From assembly GCF_014656295.1 (NCBI RefSeq), contig NZ_BNCD01000002.1, forward strand, positions 1 through 64,000: a stretch of 64,000 nt of DNA. The letters run 5' to 3'. Of the stretch, positions 1 to 8,390 are shown piece after piece. How positions within the stretch are numbered: position 1 is the first letter of the stretch; every line of letters begins with the position of its first letter. The stretch is from Streptomyces sulfonofaciens. GTDB lineage: Bacteria > Actinomycetota > Actinomycetes > Streptomycetales > Streptomycetaceae. The position numbers and the translations under genes were made by a program. The notes beneath the pieces were generated by a model. That model had not been told where the DNA came from, made no database searches, and saw nothing but the letters and a program-made list of their open reading frames with translations.

Positions 1-40
1 GGCATCGGAGCGGGCAGGGCGCCCTGCCCGCTCCGATGCC
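1..40. terminator. Perfect 20+20 inverted repeat, probable terminator
   Basis: Bases 1-20 are the exact reverse complement of 21-40, giving a GC-rich stem of about 18 bp with a minimal loop. It lies about 60 bp beyond the stop of the leftward binding-protein gene, where a terminator is expected. No U-tract follows, which is common in Streptomyces. Confidence 0.7.
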
Positions 41-101
41 GTCGCGCCGCGCGGACGGCGGTGGTGGCGCCCAGGGGGTTGCTCTCCCTCCGGGACCGGT
101 A

Positions 102-992
102 CTAGGAGGTCTTCTCGCCCTGCGCCTCGACCTGCTTCTGGATCGACGGCCAGAACTTGTACATCTGCGTCGGGTAGGGAAGGTCCGGGAAGTACTTCTG
201 GTAGAGCTTCAGGAACGTCCCGTTGTCGGCGAGGACGGTGAGTTCCTTGTTGTAGTCGGCGAGGAACTTGGTCAGCTTCTTGTTGACCGCCATCGCGCCC
301 GGCTGGTCCTGCGGGGAGGTCAGCGCCGTCCTGAGCTTGCCGGGGTGCTCCTTGAGTATCTTGCTCACGTGGGTGGAGCCGAGCACCATCCCGTCGAGGT
401 TGCCGGCCAGCAGTTGACTGACGCCCGCACTGTCGGTGGCCTCCGACACCAGCCGCGACTTGGTGAGGCTCTTCTGCGCGAAGTCGGCCTGCGAGCTGTT
501 CGCACCGGCGCCGACCCGCTTGCCCGTGAAGTCGTCCAGCGCCTTCGCCTTCGAGCCGGCGGGGACGACGATGACGTTCTGGCCCCAGAAGATCGGCTTG
601 GTGAAGGCCACGCTCTTCCTGCGCTCCGGCGTCGCCACCAGGCCCACGGACATCATGTCGTACTGACCGCTGGTCAGCGCGGGCAGGCCCGCCTGGACGG
701 TGGTCGTCTTGTAGACGATCTTGAGGCCCATCCGCTTGGAGATCATGTTGTTGAGGTCCACGAGCATGCCCACCGGCTTGCCGGTCGCGTCGGGGGCCAC
801 AAAGGGGTAGTCGCCGGCGGTCACCGCGGCGGTGATGGTTCCGGACCGGACGAGGCCGTAGTCCTTCGCGGTGCCGGAGGAGCCGGAGCCGGAGTCGCCG
901 TCGCTGCCACTGCCGCACGCGGTGGCGGACGTGGCCATGGCAACGGCGACAGCCAGTCCGCTGACGAGTCGTCTCATGATGTGCCGGTTCAT
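102..992 (-). CDS. ABC transporter substrate-binding lipoprotein (amino-acid/polar solute type)
   Basis: This 296-residue protein is the extracellular solute-binding component of an ABC importer. It begins with a basic stretch, a hydrophobic segment and a lipobox ending Ala-Thr-Ala-Cys, so it should be a lipid-anchored exported protein. The body is a family 3 (amino-acid type) binding protein with the typical Gly-Lys-Arg-Val-Gly-Ala motif. The start at 992 has a GGAG box 6-8 bases upstream; an in-frame extension to 1049 has none. The matching permease and ATPase are at 7620-9184, split from it by the catabolic operon. A GntR-type operator-like site lies at 1067-1084. The ligand cannot be read from the sequence; an amino acid, amino alcohol or other small polar compound is possible. 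Confidence 0.9.
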   Translation of the reverse strand: MNRHIMRRLVSGLAVAVAMATSATACGSGSDGDSGSGSSGTAKDYGLVRSGTITAAVTAGDYPFVAPDATGKPVGMLVDLNNMISKRMGLKIVYKTTTVQAGLPALTSGQYDMMSVGLVATPERRKSVAFTKPIFWGQNVIVVPAGSKAKALDDFTGKRVGAGANSSQADFAQKSLTKSRLVSEATDSAGVSQLLAGNLDGMVLGSTHVSKILKEHPGKLRTALTSPQDQPGAMAVNKKLTKFLADYNKELTVLADNGTFLKLYQKYFPDLPYPTQMYKFWPSIQKQVEAQGEKTS

Positions 993-1066
993 GCTTCTCC
1001 TTCGAGTCGCCGGGGGAGGACCGACCGACTGAACTGCGGGGATGTGCAACCAGGTGCAATGATGGA

Positions 1067-1084
1067 GCGTGACTATAGGTTATA
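1067..1084. promoter_or_regulatory. Degenerate GntR-type operator, binding-protein side
   Basis: The right half CTATAGGTTATA matches 10 of 12 positions of the regional consensus CATAGCCTATAGGCTATG, and the whole site matches 11 of 18. It lies about 75 bp upstream of the binding-protein start. Confidence 0.5.
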
Positions 1085-1384
1085 GGGAATAGGGCGTCAA
1101 CGATCCGTCCGACTGTGGACCGGGCCGGGGCCCGTGGTGCGTTTCCGGGTCGTCCCGGTCGGCGGCGCCATGCCCTTCGTGCTCCGTGCTCCCGGCCTCG
1201 CGGCGCTTTCGCACTCGCGGCGGCGGTGGGCGGTCCGCGGGGGGCGATCTGCCGGGGCCGCCCGCCCCGGCAGGTCGCCCCGCCCTTCGGCGCGGTGTCC
1301 GCACCCGCCGCCTGCGCCCCTCCGTCCCACGGTGGTGCGCAGTCCTGGCGTTGACAGCGCAGTACGCACCGTCTAAAAACTACC

Positions 1385-1402
1385 CATAGCCTATAGGCTA
1401 TG
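1385..1402. promoter_or_regulatory. Perfect 18-bp palindromic operator
   Basis: CATAGCCTATAGGCTATG is identical to its own reverse complement. It lies 65 bp before the dehydrogenase start, and close variants recur at 6551-6568 and 16868-16885, with weaker ones at 1067-1084 and 6509-6526. The linked FCD-type GntR protein (5755-6423) is the obvious candidate binder. Binding is inferred from recurrence and symmetry. Confidence 0.75.
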
Positions 1403-1466
1403 CGGACAGGGCGCAGTGGCCCAGGACTTCGCCGAGAACGCCGCCGAACAGCCGGAGGAAGACTGG

Positions 1467-2552
1467 ATGGCCATGAACGTGCTCGTACTGCCCGGCGACG
1501 GGATCGGACCGGAGATCACGGCCGCCACCCTGCGGGTGCTCGAAGCGGCCGACGACGTGTACGGGCTCGGCCTCGCCGTGGAGAGCGAGGACATCGGGCT
1601 GGCCGCCCTCGCGAAGGAGGGGACCACGCTGCCGCGGCGTGTGCTGGAGCGCGTGCCGGCCGTGGACGGGGTGATCCTCGGTCCTGTGTCGCACTACGAC
1701 TACCCGCCCAGGGCGGAGGGCGGCATCAACCCCTCGGCGGAGCTGCGGGTGAGGTTCGAGCTGTTCGCGAACGTCCGGCCGTGCAGGTCGCGGGCGGACC
1801 TGAGCGTGCTGCGCGCCCCGATGGACCTCGTGATCGTCCGTGAGAACACCGAGGGCTTCTACTCCGACCGGAACATGTACGCGGGCAGCGGGGAGTTCAT
1901 GCCGGACGCCGACCAGGCCTTCAGCCTGCGGAAGATCACCGCACGCGGCTGCGCACGGGTCGCCGAGGCCGCGTTCGAACTCGCCGGCCGCCGCCGCGGC
2001 AGGGTCACTGCCGTGCACAAGGCGAACGTCCTCAAACTCTCCGACGGCCTCTTCCTGCGCGAGGTGCGCAAGGTCGCGGAGCGCTTCCCCGGGATCGAGC
2101 TCGACGAACTGATCGTCGATGCCGCGGCGGCCGCGCTGATCCGCAGGCCGGACACCTTCGACGTGCTGGTGACCACCAACATGTTCGGCGACATCCTCTC
2201 CGACGAGGCCGCGGAGCTCTCCGGCAGCCTCGGGCTCGGCGGTTCGCTCAACGCCGGGCACGACGTGGCGGTCGCGCAGGCGCAGCACGGCTCCGCGCCG
2301 GACATCGCCGGCCGCGGGACCGCCAACCCGGTGTCGCTCGTCCTGTCGGCCGCCATGCTGCTCGACTGGCGGGGCCGGCGCGCGGGCGACGAGGCACTGA
2401 CCACGGCGGCATCCGCCATCGAGTCGGCCGTGGACCGGGTACTAGAGGAGCCGGGATCGCGCACGCCCGACGTCGGCGGCAGCCTCGGCACCACCGCATT
2501 CACCGATCGTGTCGTCGCCGCACTGCGTGCCGCGGCGCCGCTCGGGAACTGA
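1467..2552 (+). CDS. Isocitrate/isopropylmalate-type beta-decarboxylating dehydrogenase
   Basis: The 361-residue protein belongs to the NAD(P)-dependent, metal-dependent family that oxidises 2-hydroxyacids such as isocitrate, 3-isopropylmalate, homoisocitrate, D-malate or tartrate and releases CO2. Visible signatures are the N-terminal GDGIGPEI, the substrate-loop motif VRENTEGFYS near residue 124, the catalytic Lys185 in HKANVLK, and the metal ligands Asp218, Asp242 and Asp246. The loop lacks the leucine-pathway pattern, so this is not an ordinary LeuB. Start 1467 has GGAGGA seven bases upstream; an in-frame GTG at 1416 has no such site. It leads an operon with an aldehyde dehydrogenase, a cupin fusion and a cyclase, behind the operator at 1385-1402. 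With the co-regulated aconitase-type enzyme (14148-16853) it could form a hydratase/decarboxylating-dehydrogenase pair. Confidence 0.85.
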   Translation: MAMNVLVLPGDGIGPEITAATLRVLEAADDVYGLGLAVESEDIGLAALAKEGTTLPRRVLERVPAVDGVILGPVSHYDYPPRAEGGINPSAELRVRFELFANVRPCRSRADLSVLRAPMDLVIVRENTEGFYSDRNMYAGSGEFMPDADQAFSLRKITARGCARVAEAAFELAGRRRGRVTAVHKANVLKLSDGLFLREVRKVAERFPGIELDELIVDAAAAALIRRPDTFDVLVTTNMFGDILSDEAAELSGSLGLGGSLNAGHDVAVAQAQHGSAPDIAGRGTANPVSLVLSAAMLLDWRGRRAGDEALTTAASAIESAVDRVLEEPGSRTPDVGGSLGTTAFTDRVVAALRAAAPLGN

Positions 2553-2580
2553 CCAGGACCAGCACCCGAAAGGAGCCGGC

Positions 2581-3957
2581 ATGCCGCTGTCCGTCAACCC
2601 GGCGACACAGGCACTCGTCGAGAAGTACGACGAGCACACCGCCGAGGAGGTCGAGGCCGTGCTGACGGCCGCCGCCGCGGCCCAGCGGGCCTGGCGCGCC
2701 ACACCTGTCGAACGGCGGCTGCCGCTGCTGAGCGCCATCGCCCGGGGACTGCGCGCCGACGAGGACCGCTTCGCCCGGCTGATCACCCGTGAGATGGGCA
2801 AGCCCCTGGCGGAGGCACGGGCGGAGATCGAGAAGTCGGCGTGGACGCTCGACCACTACGCGGAGCACGCCGAGCGCTACCTCGCGCCCCGGCCGGTCGC
2901 CTCCGCGGCGAGTGAGAGTACGGTCGTCTTCGAGCCCCTCGGCGTCCTGCTCGCGGTCATGCCGTGGAACTACCCCTTCTGGCAGTTCTTCCGCTTCCTC
3001 GCCCCCGCGCTCGCCGCGGGCAACGGGGCGGTACTCAAGCATGCGAGCAACGTGCCGGCCTGTGCCCTGCTGCTGGAGGAGATCGTCCGTGAGGCGGGCG
3101 CTCCGGCAGGACTGTGCACCTCGCTGCTGGTGGAGCCGGGGGCGGTGGCCGCCCTGATCGCCGACGACCGCATCGCGGGCGTCACCGTCACGGGTTCCAC
3201 GCAGGTGGGCGCCATCGTGGCGGGCCAGGCGGGCACCCATCTGAAGAAGCACGTCCTCGAACTGGGCGGTTCCGACCCCTTCGTCGTGCTCGCGGACGCC
3301 GACCTCGACGAGGCGTCCACGGTGGCCGTCCGGTCCCGTTTCAACACCTGCGGCCAGAGCTGCGTCAACGCCAAGCGGCTGATCGTGGACGAGCGCGTCG
3401 CGGACACCTTCGTCGACCTCGTGGTGCGCAAGGCAGGTGCGCTGGTCGTGGGCGACCCGCTCGACGAGGCCACCGAGATCGGGCCACTGGCCCGGGGGGA
3501 CCTCAGGGACACCCTGCACGACCAGGTGCGCCGCACCGTCGAGGCGGGAGGGGTCCTGCGGCTGGGCGGCCGGCCCGTCGAGGGTCCGGGTTTCTACTAC
3601 CCGCCCACGGTCATCGACCACGTCAGCCCGGACATGGCCGCCTTCACCGAGGAGACCTTCGGCCCCGTGGCCGGTGTGAGTCGGGTGCGCGGTGCGCAGG
3701 AGGCCGTCGAACTGGCCAACAGGACCGCGTTCGGGCTGGGCGCCGCGCTGTGGACCGCCGACCTCGACGAGGCCCGGCGGCTCGTTCCGCTGATCGACGC
3801 CGGGGCGGTCTTCGTCAACGGCCAGGTGGCCTCGGACCCCCGGCTCCCCTTCGGCGGCGTCAAGAAGTCCGGATACGGGCGTGAACTGGGCGAGTACGGA
3901 ATCAAGGAGTTCGTCAACGTGAAGACCGTGTGGATCGGCCCGGCGGTGGCGTCATGA
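2581..3957 (+). CDS. NAD(P)-dependent aldehyde dehydrogenase, succinate-semialdehyde dehydrogenase-like
   Basis: This 458-residue enzyme should oxidise an aldehyde to a carboxylate in the cytoplasm. The general base Glu227 lies in LELGGSDP and the catalytic Cys261 in FNTCGQSC. The PWNYPFWQ and GSTQVG motifs of the cofactor fold are intact. The sequence resembles actinobacterial GabD1-type enzymes that act on succinate semialdehyde and similar short semialdehydes. AAGGAG precedes the ATG at 2581, and the stop overlaps the next start as ATGA. A plausible source of its substrate is the phospholyase-type fusion at 10989-13325, whose family makes aldehydes, but the real substrate is unknown. Confidence 0.88.
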   Translation: MPLSVNPATQALVEKYDEHTAEEVEAVLTAAAAAQRAWRATPVERRLPLLSAIARGLRADEDRFARLITREMGKPLAEARAEIEKSAWTLDHYAEHAERYLAPRPVASAASESTVVFEPLGVLLAVMPWNYPFWQFFRFLAPALAAGNGAVLKHASNVPACALLLEEIVREAGAPAGLCTSLLVEPGAVAALIADDRIAGVTVTGSTQVGAIVAGQAGTHLKKHVLELGGSDPFVVLADADLDEASTVAVRSRFNTCGQSCVNAKRLIVDERVADTFVDLVVRKAGALVVGDPLDEATEIGPLARGDLRDTLHDQVRRTVEAGGVLRLGGRPVEGPGFYYPPTVIDHVSPDMAAFTEETFGPVAGVSRVRGAQEAVELANRTAFGLGAALWTADLDEARRLVPLIDAGAVFVNGQVASDPRLPFGGVKKSGYGRELGEYGIKEFVNVKTVWIGPAVAS

Positions 3958-4685
3958 GCGACCGAGCACGCAGGGGGACGGTGCTGCGTCCCGACGAACT
4001 GCCCGCCAGGGACCGGGGGGCGGGCGCGCGTACCGTACCGCTGGTGACCACCGCCCGCGGTGCCACCTCGTTCCTCAACGGCATCACGGAGTTCGAGGCG
4101 GGCGCGGCGATCGGGCACCACACCCACAACGCGACCGAGTCGGTCGTGGTCATCCAGGGGGAGGCCGTCGTCGACATCGCCGGCGAGCGGACCCGGCTGC
4201 GGTGCTTCGACACCACCCTCGTACCGGCGAACGTCGCCCACCACTTCGAGAACGCCTCGGCCACCGAGCCCATGAAGATCTTCTGGACGTACGCGTCGCT
4301 GGAGACGACCAGGACCCTCGTGGCCTCGGGCGAGCGCTCCCGCATCGACGCGGAGGACCCCACCGGGTCCGCGGAGCCGGCGTCCGTGGTCCGCGAGGCC
4401 GCGCGGATCACGGTGCTGCCAGGCCGTGCCAAGGACTTCGAGGCAGCCGTCGCTGCGGCGGCCCCGCTGTTCCAGCGCGCGCGGGGGGCCCGCACCCTGA
4501 CCCTGGAGCGGTCCCACGAGGACCCGCTGGAGTACCGCCTGGAGATCGGCTGGGACTCGGTGGAGGATCACGTCACGGGGTTCCGCGGCTCGGCTGACTT
4601 CAGGGAGTGGCGGCGCCTCATCGCGGACTGCGTGGCCGGGCCGCCGGAGGTCATGCACTTCCGGCCCGTCCTGACCGCCTTCTGA
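3954..4685 (+). CDS. Cupin domain fused to antibiotic-biosynthesis-monooxygenase-like domain
   Basis: The 243-residue protein overlaps the preceding stop by ATGA, which fixes the start and implies translational coupling. Residues about 35-115 form a cupin: the histidines of GHHTHNATE, the glycine-rich turn and a second His-bearing strand (NVAHHFEN) give the usual metal-binding set. Residues about 145-240 resemble a dimeric alpha/beta barrel of the ABM type, which often acts without a cofactor on quinones or enolic rings. The fusion could be one enzyme or a sensor-like binding protein. Its operon position suggests it handles an intermediate of the local pathway. The domain calls are from motifs; no function is assigned. 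Confidence 0.75.
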   Translation: MSDRARRGTVLRPDELPARDRGAGARTVPLVTTARGATSFLNGITEFEAGAAIGHHTHNATESVVVIQGEAVVDIAGERTRLRCFDTTLVPANVAHHFENASATEPMKIFWTYASLETTRTLVASGERSRIDAEDPTGSAEPASVVREAARITVLPGRAKDFEAAVAAAAPLFQRARGARTLTLERSHEDPLEYRLEIGWDSVEDHVTGFRGSADFREWRRLIADCVAGPPEVMHFRPVLTAF

Positions 4686-4706
4686 AGGCGCCGGGGAGTA
4701 CGCGAC

Positions 4707-5651
4707 GTGAAGCGTGAAGAAGGCGACGACCAGCGCGTCTGGGAACGCGACGACGTCCTCGACCTGCTGTACGGGCGGAGCAACTGGCACCGCTGGGGCG
4801 AGGACGACCAGGTGGGCGCCGTCAACCTGATCACCGACCGCAAACGCGCCGAGGCCGCGGCGCTGGTGCGGGCGGGCCGGACGGTCTCGCTGAGCCGGCC
4901 CTTCCCGACCCTGCCGCGCCCCGGCAACCCCCGTCCGGCGTCGCACTACACCACGTGGACCCCCCGGGGCACCGGGGGCATCGCCGGCGACTACTACGGG
5001 ATCGAGTACCACGGCACCGCGGCCACCCACATCGACGCCCTGTGCCACGTCTGGGACGAGCGCGGGATGTGGCAGGGCCGCGACCCCGAGGCGGAGCTGA
5101 CCTCCCGCGGCAGCCGGTGGGGCTCGATCGACCACTGGCGGGACGGCATCGTCACCCGCGGCGTACTGCTCGACGTGCCGGCCTTCCGCGGCGAGCCGTA
5201 CGTCACCCACGAGCGGCCGGTGCACGGCGACGAGCTGGCAGCCGTGGCACGGGCCCAGGGGGTGGGCGTCACGGCGGGCGACGCGGTGGTGGTCTACTCG
5301 GGGCGTGACCGCTGGGACCGGGAGAACCCGGTCTGGGGCACCGAGCGCACCGACCGGGGCGAACCGCGCCGGCCGGGCCTGCACGCGTCCTGCCTCGGCT
5401 TCCTGCGCGAGCACGACTGCGCCGTGCTCGCCTGGGACATGCTCGACCACGCACCCAACGACTGGGGCATCCCCTGGACGGTGCACGGCGCCATCTTCGC
5501 GTACGGGCTCGCCGTCGTGGACAACTGCGAACTGGCACCGCTGGCCGCGGTCTGCGCCGCACAGGAGCGGCACACGTTCATGTTCGTCCTGGCGCCGCTG
5601 GTGGTCGAGGGCGGCACCGGCTCGCCCGCCAACCCGCTCGCGGTGCTGTGA
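4707..5651 (+). CDS. Cyclase-family (kynurenine formamidase/isatin hydrolase-like) metal hydrolase
   Basis: The 314-residue protein carries the family hallmark around residue 105, with HGTAATHIDALCHV giving the His/Asp/His metal ligands. Known members hydrolyse cyclic amides or N-formyl groups with Mn or Zn. A GGGGAG box precedes the GTG at 4707, and only 21 bp separate it from the cupin fusion, so it is the last gene of the dehydrogenase operon. A strong two-sided hairpin follows at 5652-5706. In this locus it could open a ring or cleave an amide in the imported compound; this is inference from family and context. Confidence 0.82.
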   Translation: MKREEGDDQRVWERDDVLDLLYGRSNWHRWGEDDQVGAVNLITDRKRAEAAALVRAGRTVSLSRPFPTLPRPGNPRPASHYTTWTPRGTGGIAGDYYGIEYHGTAATHIDALCHVWDERGMWQGRDPEAELTSRGSRWGSIDHWRDGIVTRGVLLDVPAFRGEPYVTHERPVHGDELAAVARAQGVGVTAGDAVVVYSGRDRWDRENPVWGTERTDRGEPRRPGLHASCLGFLREHDCAVLAWDMLDHAPNDWGIPWTVHGAIFAYGLAVVDNCELAPLAAVCAAQERHTFMFVLAPLVVEGGTGSPANPLAVL

Positions 5652-5706
5652 GGCCGGGACACCGGACCGGCCGGGTCGAAGCCCGGCCGGTTCGGTGTCC
5701 CCGGCC
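5652..5706. terminator. Long bidirectional hairpin between convergent genes
   Basis: A stem of about 24 bp with few mismatches (GGCCGGGACACCGG paired with CCGGTTCGGTGTCCCCGGCC) surrounds the loop TCGAAG. It lies between the ends of the cyclase gene and the leftward GntR gene and probably ends both transcripts. Confidence 0.8.
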
Positions 5707-5754
5707 GATCGCGGGGATCGGCAGGCCGCGGGGATCGGCTGGTCGGCGCGGGGC

Positions 5755-6423
5755 TCAGCTCGTCAGCGTGGCGATGGCACGCTGACCGAGGCTGGCGCGC
5801 ACGTGCTTCTTCATGGCGCTCTCCGCGGCCTTCGCGTCCCCGGCGATCACGGCCTCGGCGATCGCGTTGTGCTCGTGCCTGACCCGCTCCTGGTCCTCGG
5901 GGGAGTCCGGGCCCGCCTGGAGACGGAGCTGGCGGTAGCGGTCGGCCTTGTCCCACAGGCCTTCCAGCAGCGACATCAGCAGGGGGTTGTGGGAGGCCGT
6001 GTAGACGCTGCGGTGGAAGGCCCGGTGGGCGAGCAGGTGCTCGAAGTCGGCCGAGGCACTGAGTGGCTCCAGCCCCTTCAGGGCCGCTTTGATCGCGGCG
6101 GCGTCCGACTCCGTGCGCCGGGCGGCCGCCAGCCGTGCGGCCAGCGGATCGAGCTGCTCGCGGACCTCGTAGAGGCTGCGGGCCTCCTCGGCACTCAGCT
6201 CGGTGACACGCGCGTCACGGTGGGCGTCGATCGTGACGAGCCCCTCGGCGTCCAGCCGCCGCAGCGCCTCCCGCAGAGGTGTGGTGCTCACGCCGAGCTC
6301 CATCGCCAGTTGCTCCTGGGAGATGGACCGGCCCTGCCGTAGCTCACCTGCGAGGATGCGGCGGCGCAGCTCCTGGTAGGCGTAGGCGCTCTTCGTGAGG
6401 GCGGGGCGAGGATCGACGCTCAT
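5755..6423 (-). CDS. GntR-family transcriptional regulator, FadR-like with FCD effector domain
   Basis: The 222-residue protein has a winged helix-turn-helix at residues about 10-75 (the STTPLREALRRLDAEGLV recognition segment) and an all-helical FCD domain behind it that normally binds a carboxylate, often through a metal held by histidines such as HRAFH. It is likely the local repressor or activator. The gene reads leftward between the two catabolic halves, and its own upstream region holds two copies of the palindrome family. ATG at 6423 is chosen; a TTG one codon earlier is possible. Likely targets are the binding protein, the dehydrogenase operon, the hydrolase/transporter block and the aconitase operon. 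Confidence 0.9.
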   Translation of the reverse strand: MSVDPRPALTKSAYAYQELRRRILAGELRQGRSISQEQLAMELGVSTTPLREALRRLDAEGLVTIDAHRDARVTELSAEEARSLYEVREQLDPLAARLAAARRTESDAAAIKAALKGLEPLSASADFEHLLAHRAFHRSVYTASHNPLLMSLLEGLWDKADRYRQLRLQAGPDSPEDQERVRHEHNAIAEAVIAGDAKAAESAMKKHVRASLGQRAIATLTS

Positions 6424-6508
6424 CAACCTGACAATCTCTTCTCCGGCGGACGGGGTGAGCGCAAGGATACAGAGCCGAGGGCACCGGTGCAGGTTGTCAA
6501 GTACGGCC

Positions 6509-6526
6509 TACAGCCTATATGCGCCC
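6509..6526. promoter_or_regulatory. Degenerate operator copy near the GntR promoter
   Basis: The segment contains AGCCTATA, the conserved left core of the regional palindrome, and matches 11 of 18 consensus bases. It lies between the GntR start and the hydrolase start, so it could serve autoregulation. Confidence 0.4.
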
Positions 6527-6550
6527 CGCTCGCATCTGGTCCTGCAATCC

Positions 6551-6568
6551 CCATGCCTATAGGCTATA
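6551..6568. promoter_or_regulatory. Operator copy before the alpha/beta hydrolase gene
   Basis: It contains the uninterrupted core GCCTATAGGCTAT and matches 14 of 18 positions of CATAGCCTATAGGCTATG. It lies 38 bp before the hydrolase ATG. Confidence 0.7.
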
Positions 6569-6605
6569 TGAAACCTGGCTTGATCACGACCCAAGGGATG
6601 CGCAC

Positions 6606-7445
6606 ATGTCTCAGAGCCCCGAACGCGACGCCCAGGGCGCCCACTTCATAGGCGGGACCCCCTTCTTCGCCTCGCAGCACGACCAGCGCCTGTCCTACGC
6701 CCTCTACGTGCCCAAGGACCACACGCCCCAGGCGCCCCCGCTGCCGCTCGTCGTCATCCAGCACGGCACCGGCCGGTCGGCGGAGCTCTACCGGGACCGG
6801 TGGAAGGAGTTCGCCATCCGGCACCGCTGCATCATCCTCACGCCGCTGTTCCCCGCGGGCATCGGCGAGCCGGGCGAGCTGCACAACTTCAAGTTCCTCA
6901 AGTACCAGGACATGCGCTTCGACGAGGAGCTGCTGTACATGGTCGACGAGGTCGGCGAGCGGTTCAACGCCCAGCGGGAGAGGTTCGTCCTGCACGGGTT
7001 CTCCGGTGGCGGGCAGTTCGTGCACCGGTTCTTCTACGTGCACCCCGACCGGCTGGCGGGCGTGTCGATCGGTGCGCCGGGCCGGATCACCCAGCTCGAC
7101 GACACCCTCCCGTGGTGGATCGGCACCGCGGACTTCGAGGAGCGCTTCGGTGTCGGGATCGACCTGGAGGCACTGCGGAGCGTCCCGGTGCACATGGTGG
7201 TGGGTGCCGAGGACGTGGAGACGTGGGAGATCAACAACGTCGGCGGGCCCAACTGGATGGACGGCGTGGAGAAGACCGGCCGCACCCGCATCGAACGGCT
7301 GAGGACGCTGCGCGACAACTTCGAGGCCCACGGGATCAAGGTGCGGTTGGACATCGTCCCGGGCGTCGCGCACCAGGGTGTCGGAGTCGCGCCCGCGGTC
7401 CAGGAGTTCGTGGCCGACGTACTCGCCCGGAATCTCACTTCCTGA
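6606..7445 (+). CDS. Alpha/beta hydrolase, esterase-like
   Basis: The 279-residue protein has the alpha/beta hydrolase layout: an oxyanion strand ending in VVIQHGTGRS, the nucleophile elbow GFSGGG near residue 133, and a late histidine in PGVAHQG. It lacks an obvious signal peptide, so it probably acts in the cytoplasm. It resembles carbohydrate-esterase/PHB-depolymerase-like hydrolases more than classical lipases. The ATG at 6606 follows an AAGGGA box; the longer frame starting at 6519 would put the operator inside the gene. The operator at 6551-6568 ties it to the GntR regulon. The bond it cleaves (ester, thioester or amide) is unknown. Confidence 0.85.
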   Translation: MSQSPERDAQGAHFIGGTPFFASQHDQRLSYALYVPKDHTPQAPPLPLVVIQHGTGRSAELYRDRWKEFAIRHRCIILTPLFPAGIGEPGELHNFKFLKYQDMRFDEELLYMVDEVGERFNAQRERFVLHGFSGGGQFVHRFFYVHPDRLAGVSIGAPGRITQLDDTLPWWIGTADFEERFGVGIDLEALRSVPVHMVVGAEDVETWEINNVGGPNWMDGVEKTGRTRIERLRTLRDNFEAHGIKVRLDIVPGVAHQGVGVAPAVQEFVADVLARNLTS

Positions 7446-7462
7446 AACGTCCACTTCAAATA

Positions 7463-7490
7463 TTGACAATGTTGTCGGTGCTGTTACGTT
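7463..7490 (+). promoter_or_regulatory. Probable housekeeping promoter with an overlapping dyad
   Basis: TTGACA (7463-7468) and TACGTT (7485-7490) are separated by 16 bp, a good vegetative-sigma pattern upstream of the permease-ATPase pair. GACAATGTTGTC across the -35 box is a near-perfect dyad that could bind a regulator. No copy of the CTATAG palindrome is seen here. Confidence 0.55.
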
Positions 7491-7619
7491 ACGGTCATCG
7501 CCGCACGGCCTGTGGACCGGCAGCGACCGGGCCACCGGCCAGGCCCCGGCCCCAGGCGGTCACCGCCCGCCGAGCGTGATCGCCGCTACGGCAGACCCAA
7601 GGTAAGGACACCGTGTTCC

Positions 7620-8390
7620 ATGGGCGATTTCCTGCATTCCTTCTTCGACATCCACCAGATACTCCATGTGCTGCCCACGCTCCTGGGTGAGGGACTGCGC
7701 AACACACTGATCATCGCGTCGCTCTCGCTGCTGCTCGGGCTCACGGCCGGACTGCTGCTGTCGATGCTGCTCATCGCCACGCGGTGGTGGCTGCGGGCGC
7801 CGGCCAGGATCTACGTGGACATCTTCCGCGGACTGCCCGCCATCGTCACCGTCAGCATCATCGGCATCGGTCTGCCCTCCGCCGACATCAGGCCGTTCGG
7901 TGAATCGCCCATGGGCTACGCGATCCTCGCCATCGGCCTGATCAACGCGGCCTACATCGCGGAGATCTTCCGGTCCGGCATCCAGAGTGTGCCGGTCGGC
8001 CAGATGGAGGCGGGCCGCAGCCTGGGCATGAGCCACCTGACGACGCTGATGCTGATCGTCGTGCCGCAGGGCATCAGGAACGTGCTCCCCGCGCTCGCCA
8101 ACCAGTTCATCATCGCCGTCAAGGAGAGCTCGCTGGTCTACCTGCTCGGCCTGGCCGTGGGGGAGCGCGAGCTGTACTTCATCGCCCAGCAGGCGCAGGC
8201 GGTCAGCTACAACTCGTCCTCGTTCGTCGCGGCCGGCCTGGTGTACATCGCGTTCACCGTGCCGCTGACCCATCTCGTCAACCGGTTCGACCGGCGGATG
8301 CGGGAGGGCAAGCGCCCCACGGTGGCCGACGAGCCCGTCGGCAAGGAGCCACTGACACCCGTCGGGGCCGGTATGGAAGCGGGAGCATGA
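7620..8390 (+). CDS. Amino-acid-type ABC transporter permease
   Basis: The 256-residue protein is the membrane channel of a polar amino-acid ABC importer. It has about five hydrophobic segments and the cytoplasmic coupling (EAA) loop with EAGRSLGMS near residue 135, which docks on the ATPase. The ATG at 7620 fits family N-termini (a short amphipathic stretch before [13 protein letters not shown]) and follows AAGGA by 11 bases. The next gene overlaps by ATGA. Only one permease gene is seen, so the channel is probably a homodimer. Its partner binding protein is presumably the lipoprotein at 102-992. Confidence 0.9.
   Translation: MGDFLHSFFDIHQILHVLPTLLGEGLRNTLIIASLSLLLGLTAGLLLSMLLIATRWWLRAPARIYVDIFRGLPAIVTVSIIGIGLPSADIRPFGESPMGYAILAIGLINAAYIAEIFRSGIQSVPVGQMEAGRSLGMSHLTTLMLIVVPQGIRNVLPALANQFIIAVKESSLVYLLGLAVGERELYFIAQQAQAVSYNSSSFVAAGLVYIAFTVPLTHLVNRFDRRMREGKRPTVADEPVGKEPLTPVGAGMEAGA

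Larger units (their letters stand above)
993..1466. other. Divergent control region without a gene
   Basis: This 474-bp gap separates the leftward binding-protein gene from the rightward dehydrogenase operon. It carries two copies of the regional palindrome, at 1067-1084 and 1385-1402, each next to one of the divergent genes. The very GC-rich middle (about 1100-1360) has open frames on both strands but no codon pattern or ribosome binding site that supports a gene. Confidence 0.7.

Noticed and set aside
1080..1384. Small genes in the gap between the binding protein and the dehydrogenase
   Set aside because: Frames exist on both strands but they lack ribosome sites and have unnatural composition.
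3597..5573. 658-residue minus-strand frame over the cupin and cyclase genes
   Set aside because: It has no domain pattern and covers three well-supported plus-strand genes.
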